Source: Bosea sp. F3-2
GTDB taxonomy: Bacteria; Pseudomonadota; Alphaproteobacteria; Rhizobiales; Beijerinckiaceae
Reading direction: 5' to 3'
Assembly (NCBI RefSeq): GCF_008253865.1
Contig: NZ_CP042331.1
Location: 372,001-436,000 of the forward strand
DNA: 64,000 bases
Shown here: one piece after another, positions 24,695-33,022 of the stretch
Numbering within the stretch: the first letter of the stretch is position 1
Layout: each line of letters opens with the position of its first letter
Notes under the pieces: generated by a model
Told to the model about the DNA's origin: nothing
Seen by the model: the letters and a program-made list of their open reading frames with translations, nothing else
Databases searched by the model: none
Position numbers and translations under genes: made by a program

Positions 24695-25134
24695 TGGCGG
24701 CCGCGGCGGAAAAACTGTCCGGCGGCTGCCTGTGCGGCGCGGTGCGGTTCAGCGCCGTGCCGACGAAGCGCGAGATGGACGTCTGCCATTGCGGCATGTG
24801 CCGGCGCTGGAGCGGCGGGGTCTTCATGGCCGTGCCCTGCGGCGAGGTCACCGTCGAGGACGAGAGCCAGGTCGGCAGCTATGTCTCCTCTGACTGGGCC
24901 ATACGCCAGTTCTGCCGCAACTGCGGTTCGAGCCTGTTCTGGCGACTGCGCGAGGGCGGGGACCATGTCGCCGTGGCCTTCCAGAGCTTCGACGACACGA
25001 GCTCGTTCACGTTTCTCGAAGAGATCTTCATCGATGAGAAGCCGGCGCTCTACGACTTCGCCGGCGAGCGCCCGCGGCTGACGGGCGCGGAAGTGATGGC
25101 GCGCTTCCAGGCGCAGCAGGAAGGCCGGCAATGA
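24694..25134 (+). CDS. GFA family zinc protein embedded in the nuo operon
   Basis: A 146-residue protein of the glutathione-dependent formaldehyde-activating (GFA/CENP-V) fold. The zinc cysteines are all visible: CLC (Cys12, Cys14), CHCGMC (Cys31, Cys33, Cys36) and CRNC (Cys74, Cys77). GFA-like proteins bind zinc and often glutathione adducts; most have no proven reaction. It is joined to nuoC by a one-base TGATG overlap and to nuoD by a four-base ATGA overlap, so it is translated with complex I. Composition and codon use look like the neighbours. Whether it aids complex I assembly or is a passenger is unknown. GTG 24691 is a possible but less likely start. Confidence 0.9.
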   Translation: MAAAAEKLSGGCLCGAVRFSAVPTKREMDVCHCGMCRRWSGGVFMAVPCGEVTVEDESQVGSYVSSDWAIRQFCRNCGSSLFWRLREGGDHVAVAFQSFDDTSSFTFLEEIFIDEKPALYDFAGERPRLTGAEVMARFQAQQEGRQ

Positions 25135-26321
25135 CCGAGCACAACATCCGCAACTTCTCGATCAATTTCGGCCCGCAGCACCCGGCGGCGCATGGCGTGC
25201 TGCGCCTCGTGCTGGAGCTGGACGGCGAGGTGGTCGAGCGCGTCGATCCGCATATCGGCCTGCTGCATCGCGGCACCGAGAAGCTGATCGAGGCCAAGAC
25301 CTATCTCCAGGCGGTGCCCTATTTCGACCGGCTCGACTATGTCGCGCCGATGAACCAGGAGCATGCCTTTGCGCTCGCGGTCGAGCGTCTGGCCGGCGTG
25401 ACCGTTCCGCGCCGCGGCCAGCTCATCCGCGTGCTCTATTCCGAGATCGGCCGCATCCTCTCGCATCTGCTCAACGTCACCACGCAGGCGATGGACGTCG
25501 GCGCGCTCACGCCTCCGCTCTGGGGCTTCGAGGAGCGCGAGAAGCTGATGATCTTCTACGAGCGGGCTTGCGGCGCGCGCATGCATGCGGCCTATGTCCG
25601 GCCCGGCGGCGTGCATCAGGACTTGCCGGTCTCGCTGATCCACGACATCGCCGAGTGGTGCGATCCCTTCCTCAAGGTTTGCGACGATCTCGAAGGGCTG
25701 CTCAGCGACAACCGCATCTTCAAGCAGCGCAACGTCGATATCGGCGTGGTCGATCTCGAGACCTGCTGGAAATGGGGCTTCTCGGGCGTGATGGTGCGCG
25801 GTTCCGGCGCGCCGTGGGATCTGCGCAAGTCGCAGCCCTACGAATGCTACGAGGAGATGGAATTCGACATCCCCGTCGGCAAGAACGGCGACTGCTTCGA
25901 TCGCTACCACATCCGCATGGAAGAGATGCGCCAGTCAGTGCGCATCATGAAGCAATGCTGCGAGAAACTGCTGGCTCCCGATGGCGGCGGCCCGGTCTCC
26001 TCGCTCGACGGCAAGATGGTGCCGCCCAAGCGCGGTGAGATGAAGCGCTCGATGGAAGCGCTGATCCACCACTTCAAGCTCTACACCGAGGGCTACAAGG
26101 TGCCGGCCGGCGAGGTCTATGCCGCGGTCGAGGCGCCGAAGGGTGAGTTCGGCGTCTATCTGGTCTCCGACGGCACCAACAAGCCCTATCGCTGCAAGAT
26201 CAAGGCGCCCGGCTTCGCCCATCTCCAGGCCATGGATTTCATGTGCCGCAAGCACATGCTCGCCGACGTCTCCGCGATCCTCGGCTCCCTCGATATCGTG
26301 TTCGGGGAGGTCGATCGGTGA
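25131..26321 (+). CDS. nuoD: NADH-quinone oxidoreductase subunit D
   Basis: A 396-residue 49-kDa-type subunit that, with NuoB, forms the quinone-binding pocket. Visible blocks are NFGPQHPAAHGVLRLVLEL (residues 13-31) with the quinone-site His, HIGLLHRGTEKL, the LNVTTQAMDVGALTPPLWGFEERE region with the conserved Asp, and the C-terminal IVFGEVDR that closes the family. ATG 25131 overlaps the end of the GFA gene. A family B repeat follows in the gap before nuoE. Confidence 0.98.
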   Translation: MTEHNIRNFSINFGPQHPAAHGVLRLVLELDGEVVERVDPHIGLLHRGTEKLIEAKTYLQAVPYFDRLDYVAPMNQEHAFALAVERLAGVTVPRRGQLIRVLYSEIGRILSHLLNVTTQAMDVGALTPPLWGFEEREKLMIFYERACGARMHAAYVRPGGVHQDLPVSLIHDIAEWCDPFLKVCDDLEGLLSDNRIFKQRNVDIGVVDLETCWKWGFSGVMVRGSGAPWDLRKSQPYECYEEMEFDIPVGKNGDCFDRYHIRMEEMRQSVRIMKQCCEKLLAPDGGGPVSSLDGKMVPPKRGEMKRSMEALIHHFKLYTEGYKVPAGEVYAAVEAPKGEFGVYLVSDGTNKPYRCKIKAPGFAHLQAMDFMCRKHMLADVSAILGSLDIVFGEVDR

Positions 26322-26332
26322 TCGCTGTTTCC

Positions 26333-26421
26333 GTCATGGTCGGCCTTGTGCCGACCATCCACGTCTTGAACGTGGTCGATGTTGCGAAGACGTGGATGCT
26401 CGGGACAAGCCCGAGCATGAC
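26333..26421. repeat. Palindromic repeat, family B copy 2, between nuoD and nuoE
   Basis: An inverted repeat from GTCATGGTCGGCCTTGTGCC to GGGACAAGCCCGAGCATGAC with inner arms ATCCACGTCTT / AAGACGTGGAT. The same design is found at 46248-46338 and 61416-61506, where it sits inside another repeat. Here it stands alone within the nuo transcript. Confidence 0.85.
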
Positions 26422-26438
26422 GTCGAGAGAGAACTGAT

Positions 26439-27368
26439 ATGTCCGTCCGTCGTCTCGCACCTGATCCGGTCCAGCCCGCCTCCTTCGCCTTCACCCCGGC
26501 GAATGAGAACTGGATCGACCAGCAGATCGCCAAATATCCGGCTGGCCGCCAGGCCTCGGCTGTCATCCCGCTGCTGTGGAAGGCGCAGGAGCAGGAAGGC
26601 TGGGTCTCGCGCGCCGTGATCGAGACCGTCGCCAAGCGTCTCGGCATGGCGCCGATGCGGGTGCTGGAGGTCGCGACCTTCTACACCATGTTCAACCTGC
26701 AGCCGGTGGGCGAGTATTTCGTCCAGCTCTGCGGCACGACGCCCTGCGCGCTGCGCGGCGCGGAAGCGCTGAAGAAGGTCTGCGAGGAGGTCATCGGTCC
26801 GCAGTCGACCGTCACCGCCGACGGCAAGCTCTCCTGGCTCGAGGTCGAATGCCTCGGCGCCTGCTGCAATGCGCCGATGGCGCAGATCAATGTCGATTAC
26901 TACGAGGATCTGACGCCGGCGAATTTCCGCCAGCTCCTCGACGATCTCCGCAGCGGCCGCCCGACCAAGCCCGGCCCGCAGAATGGCCGCGTCGGTTCCG
27001 AGCCGGAAGGCGGCGCGAACACGCTGACCGACAAGGCCCTCTATGATGGCTCGATGATCGGCGCCGGCGACTGGCAGAAGCGCGTCCTCGAACAGCGTAA
27101 GGCCGCTGCCGAGGCTGCTGCCGCCAAGGCCGCCGCCGAGGCGGAGGCGAAGAAAGCTGCCGAAGCCGAGGCCAAGAAGGCCGAAGCGACCCCCGCGGCG
27201 GTCGCCGAGAAGCCCGCGACCGAAACGGCTGCTGCCGGCCGCCCGAAGCCTTCCGAGCCCGTGCAGCCGAGCAGCGCTGCCCAGGACACGCCTGCTGCGG
27301 AGGGCAAGCCGAAGCCCACCCGGGCGCGTGCGAAGACCGCCAAGAGCGGCGACAAGCCGGCAGAGTGA
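26439..27368 (+). CDS. nuoE: NADH-quinone oxidoreductase subunit E with long C-terminal extension
   Basis: A 309-residue 24-kDa-type subunit. It carries the 2Fe-2S cluster N1a on a thioredoxin-like fold: Cys98 and Cys103 (LCGTTPC), Cys138 and Cys142 (ECLGACC). Residues 1-215 are the conserved protein. Residues about 215-309 form an Ala/Lys/Glu-rich tail, first probably helical (AAAEAEAKKAAEAEAKKA) and then Pro/Ser-rich and basic. E. coli NuoE has only about 166 residues. Tails of this kind are seen in other alphaproteobacteria; their role is unclear. Confidence 0.96.
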   Translation: MSVRRLAPDPVQPASFAFTPANENWIDQQIAKYPAGRQASAVIPLLWKAQEQEGWVSRAVIETVAKRLGMAPMRVLEVATFYTMFNLQPVGEYFVQLCGTTPCALRGAEALKKVCEEVIGPQSTVTADGKLSWLEVECLGACCNAPMAQINVDYYEDLTPANFRQLLDDLRSGRPTKPGPQNGRVGSEPEGGANTLTDKALYDGSMIGAGDWQKRVLEQRKAAAEAAAAKAAAEAEAKKAAEAEAKKAEATPAAVAEKPATETAAAGRPKPSEPVQPSSAAQDTPAAEGKPKPTRARAKTAKSGDKPAE

Positions 27369-27379
27369 GGCACCAGGAC

Positions 27380-28684
27380 ATGCTCGCAGATCGCGATCGC
27401 ATCTTCACCAATCTCTACGGCCTGCATGACCGTACCCTGAAGGGTGCGATCCAGCGCGGTGCCTGGGACGGCACCAAGTTCATCCTGGAGCAGGGCCGGG
27501 ACTGGATCATCGACGAGATGAAGACGTCCGGCCTGCGCGGGCGCGGCGGCGCCGGCTTCCCGACCGGGCTGAAATGGTCGTTCATGCCCAAGCAGAGCGA
27601 CGGGCGCCCGCATTACCTCGTCGTCAACGCCGACGAGTCGGAGCCCGGCACCTGCAAGGACCGCGAGATCATGCGCCACGACCCGCATACGCTGGTCGAG
27701 GGCTGCCTGATCGCCTCCTTCGCCATGGGCGCGCATGCGGCCTATATCTACATCCGCGGCGAGTATGTCCGTGAGCGCGAAGCGCTGCAGCGCGCCGTCG
27801 ACGAGGCCTATGAGGCCAAGCTCATCGGCAAGGACAACGTCCACGGCTATCCCTTTGATCTCTATGTGCATCACGGCGCCGGCGCCTATATCTGCGGCGA
27901 AGAGACGGCGCTGCTGGAGAGCCTCGAAGGCAAGAAGGGCATGCCGCGGCTGAAGCCGCCTTTCCCGGCCAATATGGGCCTCTATGGCTGCCCGACCACG
28001 GTGAACAACGTCGAGTCGATCGCTGTCGCCCCGACCATCCTGCGCCGCGGTGCGAACTGGTTCTCCTCGATCGGCACGCCGAACAATGTCGGCACCAAGC
28101 TCTTCTGCGTCTCCGGGCATGTGAACAAGCCCTGCAACGTCGAAGAGGCGATGGGCATCACCTTCCGCGAGCTGATCGACAAGCATTGCGGCGGCATCCG
28201 CGGCGGCTGGGACAATCTCAAGGCGGTCATCCCCGGCGGCTCCTCGGTGCGCATGGTCCCGGCCGAGCAGATCATCGACACGCCGATGGATTTCGACTCG
28301 CTGTCGAAGCTGCGCTCCGGCCTCGGCACGGCGGCGGTGATCGTGATGGACAAGTCGACCGACATCGTCCGCGCCATCGCCCGCATCAGCCATTTCTACA
28401 AGCATGAGAGCTGCGGCCAGTGCACGCCCTGCCGCGAAGGCACGGGCTGGATGTGGCGCGTCATGGAGCGCATGGCCGAAGGCCGCGCCCAGAAGCGCGA
28501 GATCGACATGCTGCTCGACGTCACCAAGCAGATCGAGGGCCACACGATCTGCGCGCTCGGCGATGCCGCCGCCTGGCCGATCCAGGGCCTGATCGCGCAT
28601 TTCCGTCACGAGATCGAGCAGCGCATCGACGACTATGCCGCCAACCCGCACAGCGAACCTGTGCGCCTGATGGCGGCGGAGTGA
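27380..28684 (+). CDS. nuoF: NADH-quinone oxidoreductase subunit F
   Basis: A 434-residue 51-kDa-type subunit where NADH reduces FMN. It shows the NADH-binding GRGGAGFPTG (54-63), the FMN segment GAGAYICGEETALLES and the ligands of 4Fe-4S cluster N3: Cys345, Cys348 and Cys351 (ESCGQCTPCREG) and Cys391 (HTICALGD). ATG 27380 is preferred over GTG 27365, which overlaps nuoE, because it matches the usual N-terminus. nuoG follows after four bases. Confidence 0.98.
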   Translation: MLADRDRIFTNLYGLHDRTLKGAIQRGAWDGTKFILEQGRDWIIDEMKTSGLRGRGGAGFPTGLKWSFMPKQSDGRPHYLVVNADESEPGTCKDREIMRHDPHTLVEGCLIASFAMGAHAAYIYIRGEYVREREALQRAVDEAYEAKLIGKDNVHGYPFDLYVHHGAGAYICGEETALLESLEGKKGMPRLKPPFPANMGLYGCPTTVNNVESIAVAPTILRRGANWFSSIGTPNNVGTKLFCVSGHVNKPCNVEEAMGITFRELIDKHCGGIRGGWDNLKAVIPGGSSVRMVPAEQIIDTPMDFDSLSKLRSGLGTAAVIVMDKSTDIVRAIARISHFYKHESCGQCTPCREGTGWMWRVMERMAEGRAQKREIDMLLDVTKQIEGHTICALGDAAAWPIQGLIAHFRHEIEQRIDDYAANPHSEPVRLMAAE

Positions 28685-28688
28685 GACC

Positions 28689-30752
28689 ATGACGAAACTC
28701 CTCATCGACGGCGTCGAGGTCGACGTCCCGGCCGAGTACACGGTCCTCCAGGCCTGCGAGGCGGCTGGCGCCGAGGTGCCGCGCTTCTGCTTCCACGAGC
28801 GCCTCTCGATCGCCGGCAACTGCCGCATGTGCCTCGTCGAGGTGAAGGGCGGCCCGCCGAAGCCGCAGGCCTCCTGCGCCATCGGCGTGCGCGACCTGCG
28901 CCCCGGCCCCAACGGCGAGCCGCCGGTCGTCCTGACGAAGTCGCCGATGGTCAAGAAGGCGCGCGAAGGGGTGATGGAGTTCCTGCTCATCAACCACCCG
29001 CTGGATTGCCCGATCTGCGATCAGGGCGGCGAGTGCGACCTGCAGGACCAGGCCATGGCCTATGGCGTGGACACCTCCCGCTATGCCGAGAACAAGCGCG
29101 CGGTCGAGGACAAGTATATCGGCCCGCTGGTCAAGACCTCGATGACGCGCTGCATCCAGTGCACGCGCTGCGTCCGCTTCACCACCGAGGTCGCCGGTGC
29201 CTCCGACCTCGGCGCGATCGGCCGCGGCGAGGACATGGAGATCACGACCTATCTCGAGCACGCGATGAGCTCGGAGCTGCAGGGCAACGTCGTCGATCTC
29301 TGCCCGGTCGGCGCGCTGACCTCGAAGCCCTACCAGAACAAGGCCCGGCCCTGGGAACTCTCCAAGACCGAGAGCATCGACGTGATGGACGCCGTCGGCT
29401 CGGCCATCCGCGTCGACTCGCGCGGCAAGGAAGTCATGCGCATCCTGCCCCGCCTCAACGAGGCGGTGAACGAGGAGTGGATTTCCGACAAGACCCGCCA
29501 CGTCGCCGACGGCCTGCGCACGCAGCGTCTCGACCGGCCCTATATCCGTGAGAACGGCCGCCTGCGCCCGGCGAGCTGGAACGAGGCCTTCGCCGCCATC
29601 GCCGCCAAGGTGAAGGCTGCCGCACCTGAGAAGATCGGCGCCATCGCCGGCGATCTCGCCGCGGTCGAGGAGATGTTCGCGCTTAAAGGCCTGATCGCCT
29701 CGCTCGGATCAGCCAATCTCGACGCGCGCCAGGACGGCACCAAGCTTCATCCGAAGTTCGGCCGCGCGTCCTACGTCCTCAACGCCGGCATCGCCGGCGT
29801 CGAGGAGGCGACCTCGCTCTTGATCATCGGCTCGAACCCGCGCCGCGAGGCACCGATCCTGAATGCCCGCATCCGCAAGCGCTGGCTGCGCGGCGACTTC
29901 AAGATCGGCGTCATCGGCGAGAAGGCCGACCTGACCTATTCCTACGACTATCTCGGCGCCGGCCCGGAGACGCTGGCCGATGTCGTCAAGTCGGTCGCGG
30001 CCGCCGGCGGCAAGCCGATGGTGCTGGTCGGGCAGGGCGCTCTTGCCCGCGCCGACGGCGAGGCCGTGCTCTCGCTCGCCGCCAAGGCGGCGCAGTCGCT
30101 GGGCGCGATCACCGAGGGCTGGAACGGCTTCGGCGTGATCCACACCGCCGCCGCCCGCGTCGGCGCGCTCGATCTCGGCTTCGTGCCGGGTGAGGGCGGT
30201 TTGGATGCTGCAGCGATGATCCAGCCCGGCGCGCTCGACGTGCTCTTCCTGCTCGGTGCCGACGAGATCGAGGTGCCGGAAGGCGCTTTCGTCGTCTATC
30301 AGGGCACCCATGGCGACAAGGGTGCCCACCGTGCCGACGTCATCCTGCCGGGTGCCGCCTACACCGAAAAGTCCGGCACCTATGTGAACACCGAAGGGCG
30401 CGTGCAGATGGCGGATCGCGCCACCTTCCCGCCGGGCGATGCCCGCGAGGATTGGGCGATCCTGCGTGCGCTCTCCGCAGCGCTCGGCAAGACGCTGCCC
30501 TTCGACTCACTCTCCGGCCTGCGCAAGGCGCTCTACGAGGCGCATCCGCATTTCGCGGCGCTCGACGGCCTCCCGGCCAATGACGCGGCGGAGATCGGCA
30601 AGCTCGCCGGCTTTGGCGGCAAGACCGACAAGGCGGGCTTCGCCCCGGCGGTCAGCGACTTCTATCAGACCAACCCGATCGCGCGTGCCTCCGCCGTGAT
30701 GGCGGAATGCTCGGCGCTGGCCTCGGGCCGGCACCAGCAGGCGGCGGAGTAA
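28689..30752 (+). CDS. nuoG: NADH-quinone oxidoreductase subunit G
   Basis: A 687-residue 75-kDa-type subunit. Cluster ligands are visible in order: 2Fe-2S Cys34, Cys45, Cys48 and Cys63; the His103/Cys107/Cys110/Cys116 site (LDCPICDQGGECDLQDQ); and Cys155, Cys158, Cys161 (CIQCTRC) with Cys205 (VVDLCPVGAL). The rest is a molybdopterin-oxidoreductase-like domain without cofactor. The extra cluster N7 motif of E. coli NuoG is not seen, as usual for the alphaproteobacterial type. Confidence 0.97.
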   Translation: MTKLLIDGVEVDVPAEYTVLQACEAAGAEVPRFCFHERLSIAGNCRMCLVEVKGGPPKPQASCAIGVRDLRPGPNGEPPVVLTKSPMVKKAREGVMEFLLINHPLDCPICDQGGECDLQDQAMAYGVDTSRYAENKRAVEDKYIGPLVKTSMTRCIQCTRCVRFTTEVAGASDLGAIGRGEDMEITTYLEHAMSSELQGNVVDLCPVGALTSKPYQNKARPWELSKTESIDVMDAVGSAIRVDSRGKEVMRILPRLNEAVNEEWISDKTRHVADGLRTQRLDRPYIRENGRLRPASWNEAFAAIAAKVKAAAPEKIGAIAGDLAAVEEMFALKGLIASLGSANLDARQDGTKLHPKFGRASYVLNAGIAGVEEATSLLIIGSNPRREAPILNARIRKRWLRGDFKIGVIGEKADLTYSYDYLGAGPETLADVVKSVAAAGGKPMVLVGQGALARADGEAVLSLAAKAAQSLGAITEGWNGFGVIHTAAARVGALDLGFVPGEGGLDAAAMIQPGALDVLFLLGADEIEVPEGAFVVYQGTHGDKGAHRADVILPGAAYTEKSGTYVNTEGRVQMADRATFPPGDAREDWAILRALSAALGKTLPFDSLSGLRKALYEAHPHFAALDGLPANDAAEIGKLAGFGGKTDKAGFAPAVSDFYQTNPIARASAVMAECSALASGRHQQAAE

Positions 30753-30758
30753 CCGGCC

Positions 30759-31811
30759 ATGAACTGGGACCTCGTCCTCGATATCGCGATCATCCTCGGC
30801 AAGAGCCTGCTGCTGCTGGTCTGCCTCTTGGTCTTCATCGCCTACATCCTGCTCGCTGACCGCAAGGTCTGGGCGGCGGTGCAGCTGCGCCGCGGCCCGA
30901 ACGTCGTCGGTCCCTGGGGCCTGTTCCAGAGCTTCGCGGACCTGATCAAGTTCGCGCTCAAGGAGCCGATCATCCCGGCCGGCGCCAACAAGGGCATCTT
31001 CCTGCTGGCGCCCTTCATCTCCTGCCTGCTGGCGCTCGGCGCCTGGGCGGTGATCCCGGTGGCGGAAGGCTGGGCGATCGCCGACATCAATGTCGGCGTG
31101 CTCTACATCCTCGCCATCTCCTCGCTCGGCGTCTACGGCATCATCATGGCCGGCTGGGCCTCGAACTCGAAATATCCGTTCATGAGCGCGCTCCGCTCGG
31201 CGGCGCAGATGGTGTCCTACGAGGTCTCGATCGGCTTCGTCATCATCACCGTGCTGCTCTGCGTCGGTTCGCTCAACCTCTCGGCCATCGTCGAGGCGCA
31301 GCAGAACCGCGGCCTCGCGCATGCGCTCGGCGTGCCGTGGCTCAGCATCCTGAACTGGTACTTCCTGCCGCTCTTCCCGATGTTCGTCGTCTTCTTCATC
31401 TCGGCGCTGGCCGAGACGAACCGGCCGCCCTTCGACCTGGCCGAGGCGGAGTCGGAGCTCGTGGCGGGCTTCATGGTCGAGTATTCCTCGACGCCGTACC
31501 TGCTGTTCATGCTCGGCGAATATGTGGCGATCATGACCATGTGCGCGCTGACGACGATCCTGTTCCTCGGCGGCTGGGCGCCGCCGGTCCAGCTTCCGCC
31601 CTTCACCTGGCTGCCCGGCGTGTTCTGGTTTGCGCTCAAGGTCTGCCTGGTGTTCTTCATGTTCGCGCTGGTGAAGGCCTTCGTGCCGCGCTACCGCTAC
31701 GACCAGCTGATGCGCCTGGGCTGGAAGGTCTTCCTGCCGCTCTCGATCGCGAGCGTCGTCATCGTGGCGCTGGTGCTGCAGGTGACGGGCTGGGGGCCGG
31801 TCGGCGGATGA
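30759..31811 (+). CDS. nuoH: NADH-quinone oxidoreductase subunit H
   Basis: A 350-residue membrane subunit with about eight helices that forms the quinone access channel. Family signatures are ADRKVWAAVQLRRGPNVVGPWGLFQ (within residues 26-57) and the acidic loop SALAETNRPPFDLAEAESELVAG. Its end overlaps the start of the next small gene in ATGA. It joins the peripheral arm to the pump modules. Confidence 0.97.
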   Translation: MNWDLVLDIAIILGKSLLLLVCLLVFIAYILLADRKVWAAVQLRRGPNVVGPWGLFQSFADLIKFALKEPIIPAGANKGIFLLAPFISCLLALGAWAVIPVAEGWAIADINVGVLYILAISSLGVYGIIMAGWASNSKYPFMSALRSAAQMVSYEVSIGFVIITVLLCVGSLNLSAIVEAQQNRGLAHALGVPWLSILNWYFLPLFPMFVVFFISALAETNRPPFDLAEAESELVAGFMVEYSSTPYLLFMLGEYVAIMTMCALTTILFLGGWAPPVQLPPFTWLPGVFWFALKVCLVFFMFALVKAFVPRYRYDQLMRLGWKVFLPLSIASVVIVALVLQVTGWGPVGG

Positions 31812-32008
31812 GCTTGGCTGCGATCTCCGGAATTGCATTCGGGATGATCGCAGGAGTGGTTCTGTTCGGCTTGGCCTGCTGGATGGCAAGGCGAAGCCGG
31901 ATTTTCGATGCGCTGGATGTGGCGCTCGGAGGGGCGGTGGCTGCCGCAGTCGTTGGCGGCTTCGCCGGGTTTAAGACCGTGCAGTGGCTCGGGTTGCTGG
32001 CGGTATAA
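31808..32008 (+). CDS. Small membrane protein (66 aa) between nuoH and nuoI
   Basis: A 66-residue protein, MSLAAISGIAFGM to the final LGLLAV, with two hydrophobic segments (about 5-25 and 38-62) joined by a short basic/acidic loop (ARRSRIFDALD). The ATG overlaps the nuoH stop by four bases and the TAA is one base from the next start, so it is read as part of the operon. I do not recognise a family. It is not one of the standard fourteen subunits. Its codon use (GC-rich third positions, with a few less typical codons) and exact packing support a real gene. Confidence 0.65.
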   Translation: MSLAAISGIAFGMIAGVVLFGLACWMARRSRIFDALDVALGGAVAAAVVGGFAGFKTVQWLGLLAV

Positions 32009-32009
32009 T

Positions 32010-32240
32010 ATGGCGGGTTGGCTCGGCGCCTCGATCGGCTTCGCGCTGGGCCTGCTGGAGTACCGGCTTATCGCGGCCGTGGTGATCGGGGCGCTTCGGC
32101 GCACGGATCGCTCGACGACGGAGGCCGAGAAGAATGATTACGAGCGTCGCATCCGCATCCTGCGCGCGGCGTTGATAGTGATGACGATCGGCTTCATGCC
32201 GATCCTGGGTTTCGTGATCGGCCGGACGCTGTTCGGCTGA
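32010..32240 (+). CDS. Small membrane protein (76 aa) between nuoH and nuoI
   Basis: A 76-residue protein with two predicted membrane helices (about 4-28 and 50-74). They are separated by a charged loop rich in Arg, Asp, Glu and Lys (RRTDRSTTEAEKNDYERRIR). It starts one base after the stop of the 66-residue gene and ends 19 bases before nuoI, with GGATGGAAGG-like sequence ahead of nuoI. No family is recognised. Both small proteins could bind the membrane arm near NuoH or help its assembly; that is inference from position only. Confidence 0.65.
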   Translation: MAGWLGASIGFALGLLEYRLIAAVVIGALRRTDRSTTEAEKNDYERRIRILRAALIVMTIGFMPILGFVIGRTLFG

Positions 32241-32259
32241 GGATGGAAGGACGAAGGCG

Positions 32260-32748
32260 ATGTCACTCGCGCAAGCCGCAAGGGGCCTGCTGCTGAAGGA
32301 GTTCGTCGGGGCGATCGGCCTGTCGATGCGCTACTTCTTCAAGCCGAAGGCGACGCTGAACTACCCGTTCGAGAAGGGCCAGCTCTCGCCGCGCTTCCGT
32401 GGCGAGCACGCGCTGCGCCGTTATCCGAACGGCGAGGAGCGCTGCATTGCCTGCAAGCTCTGCGAGGCGATCTGCCCGGCGCAGGCCATCACCATCGAGG
32501 CCGGCCCGCGCCGCAACGACGGCACGCGCCGCACCACCCGTTACGACATCGACATGACGAAGTGCATCTATTGCGGCTTCTGCCAGGAGGCCTGCCCGGT
32601 CGATGCCATCGTCGAGGGGCCGAATTTCGAGTTCGCGACCGAGACCCGCGAGGAGCTGTTCTATGACAAGGACAAGCTGCTCGCGAACGGCGCGCGCTGG
32701 GAACGCGAGATCGCGCGCAACATCGCGATGGATGCGCCCTATCGGTGA
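32260..32748 (+). CDS. nuoI: NADH-quinone oxidoreductase subunit I
   Basis: A 162-residue TYKY-type subunit with two 4Fe-4S clusters (N6a, N6b). The ligand runs are CIACKLCEAICP (Cys62, 65, 68, 72) and CIYCGFCQEACP (Cys102, 105, 108, 112). The N-terminal amphipathic segment lies on the membrane next to NuoH. A family A repeat and an internal promoter follow before nuoJ. Confidence 0.98.
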   Translation: MSLAQAARGLLLKEFVGAIGLSMRYFFKPKATLNYPFEKGQLSPRFRGEHALRRYPNGEERCIACKLCEAICPAQAITIEAGPRRNDGTRRTTRYDIDMTKCIYCGFCQEACPVDAIVEGPNFEFATETREELFYDKDKLLANGARWEREIARNIAMDAPYR

Positions 32749-32764
32749 TTGTCGCCTCTCCGGC

Positions 32765-32868
32765 GTCATCCCGGACAAGCCGCTTTAGCGGCGCTGATCC
32801 GGGATCCATCGGAGGGGACTGCGCTCTACGATGGATCCCGGGTCTGCGCTTCGCTTGCCCGGGATGAC
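32765..32868. repeat. Palindromic repeat, family A variant, between nuoI and nuoJ
   Basis: An inverted repeat from GTCATCCCGGACAAGC to GCTTGCCCGGGATGAC with inner arms GGGATCCATCG / CGATGGATCCC. It shares the outer arms of the family A copies but has ATCCATC in place of ATCCATGCC, like the copy at 41546-41653. It lies upstream of the predicted nuoJ promoter and may end or stabilise the nuoA-I message. Confidence 0.85.
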
Positions 32869-32907
32869 GTTGGAGGGTTTGCTTGAATTCACAGACCCGC
32901 CGCGCGG

Positions 32908-32936
32908 TTGTCCCGTCCGGCGGGCCTGATTATAGA
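32908..32936 (+). promoter_or_regulatory. Internal promoter ahead of nuoJ
   Basis: TTGTCC (32908-32913) and TATAGA (32931-32936) are separated by exactly 17 bases, a good sigma-70-type match for an alphaproteobacterium. It lies in the 274-base gap between nuoI and nuoJ, behind the palindromic repeat. It would give a second transcript carrying nuoJ-N, birA and perhaps rnj. An 80-base leader would precede the nuoJ ATG. Confidence 0.5.
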
Positions 32937-33022
32937 CGCTCCAAATTGCCCCGGGGCCTTGAGTCCCGGAGCACGAACCAAACGAGGACCGCGCCGAAAA
33001 GGGGCGGGAAGGGCTGGCCGAG

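Noticed and set aside
27041..28993. 650-residue minus-strand open frame
   Set aside because: It is antisense to nuoE, nuoF and the start of nuoG, which are certain.
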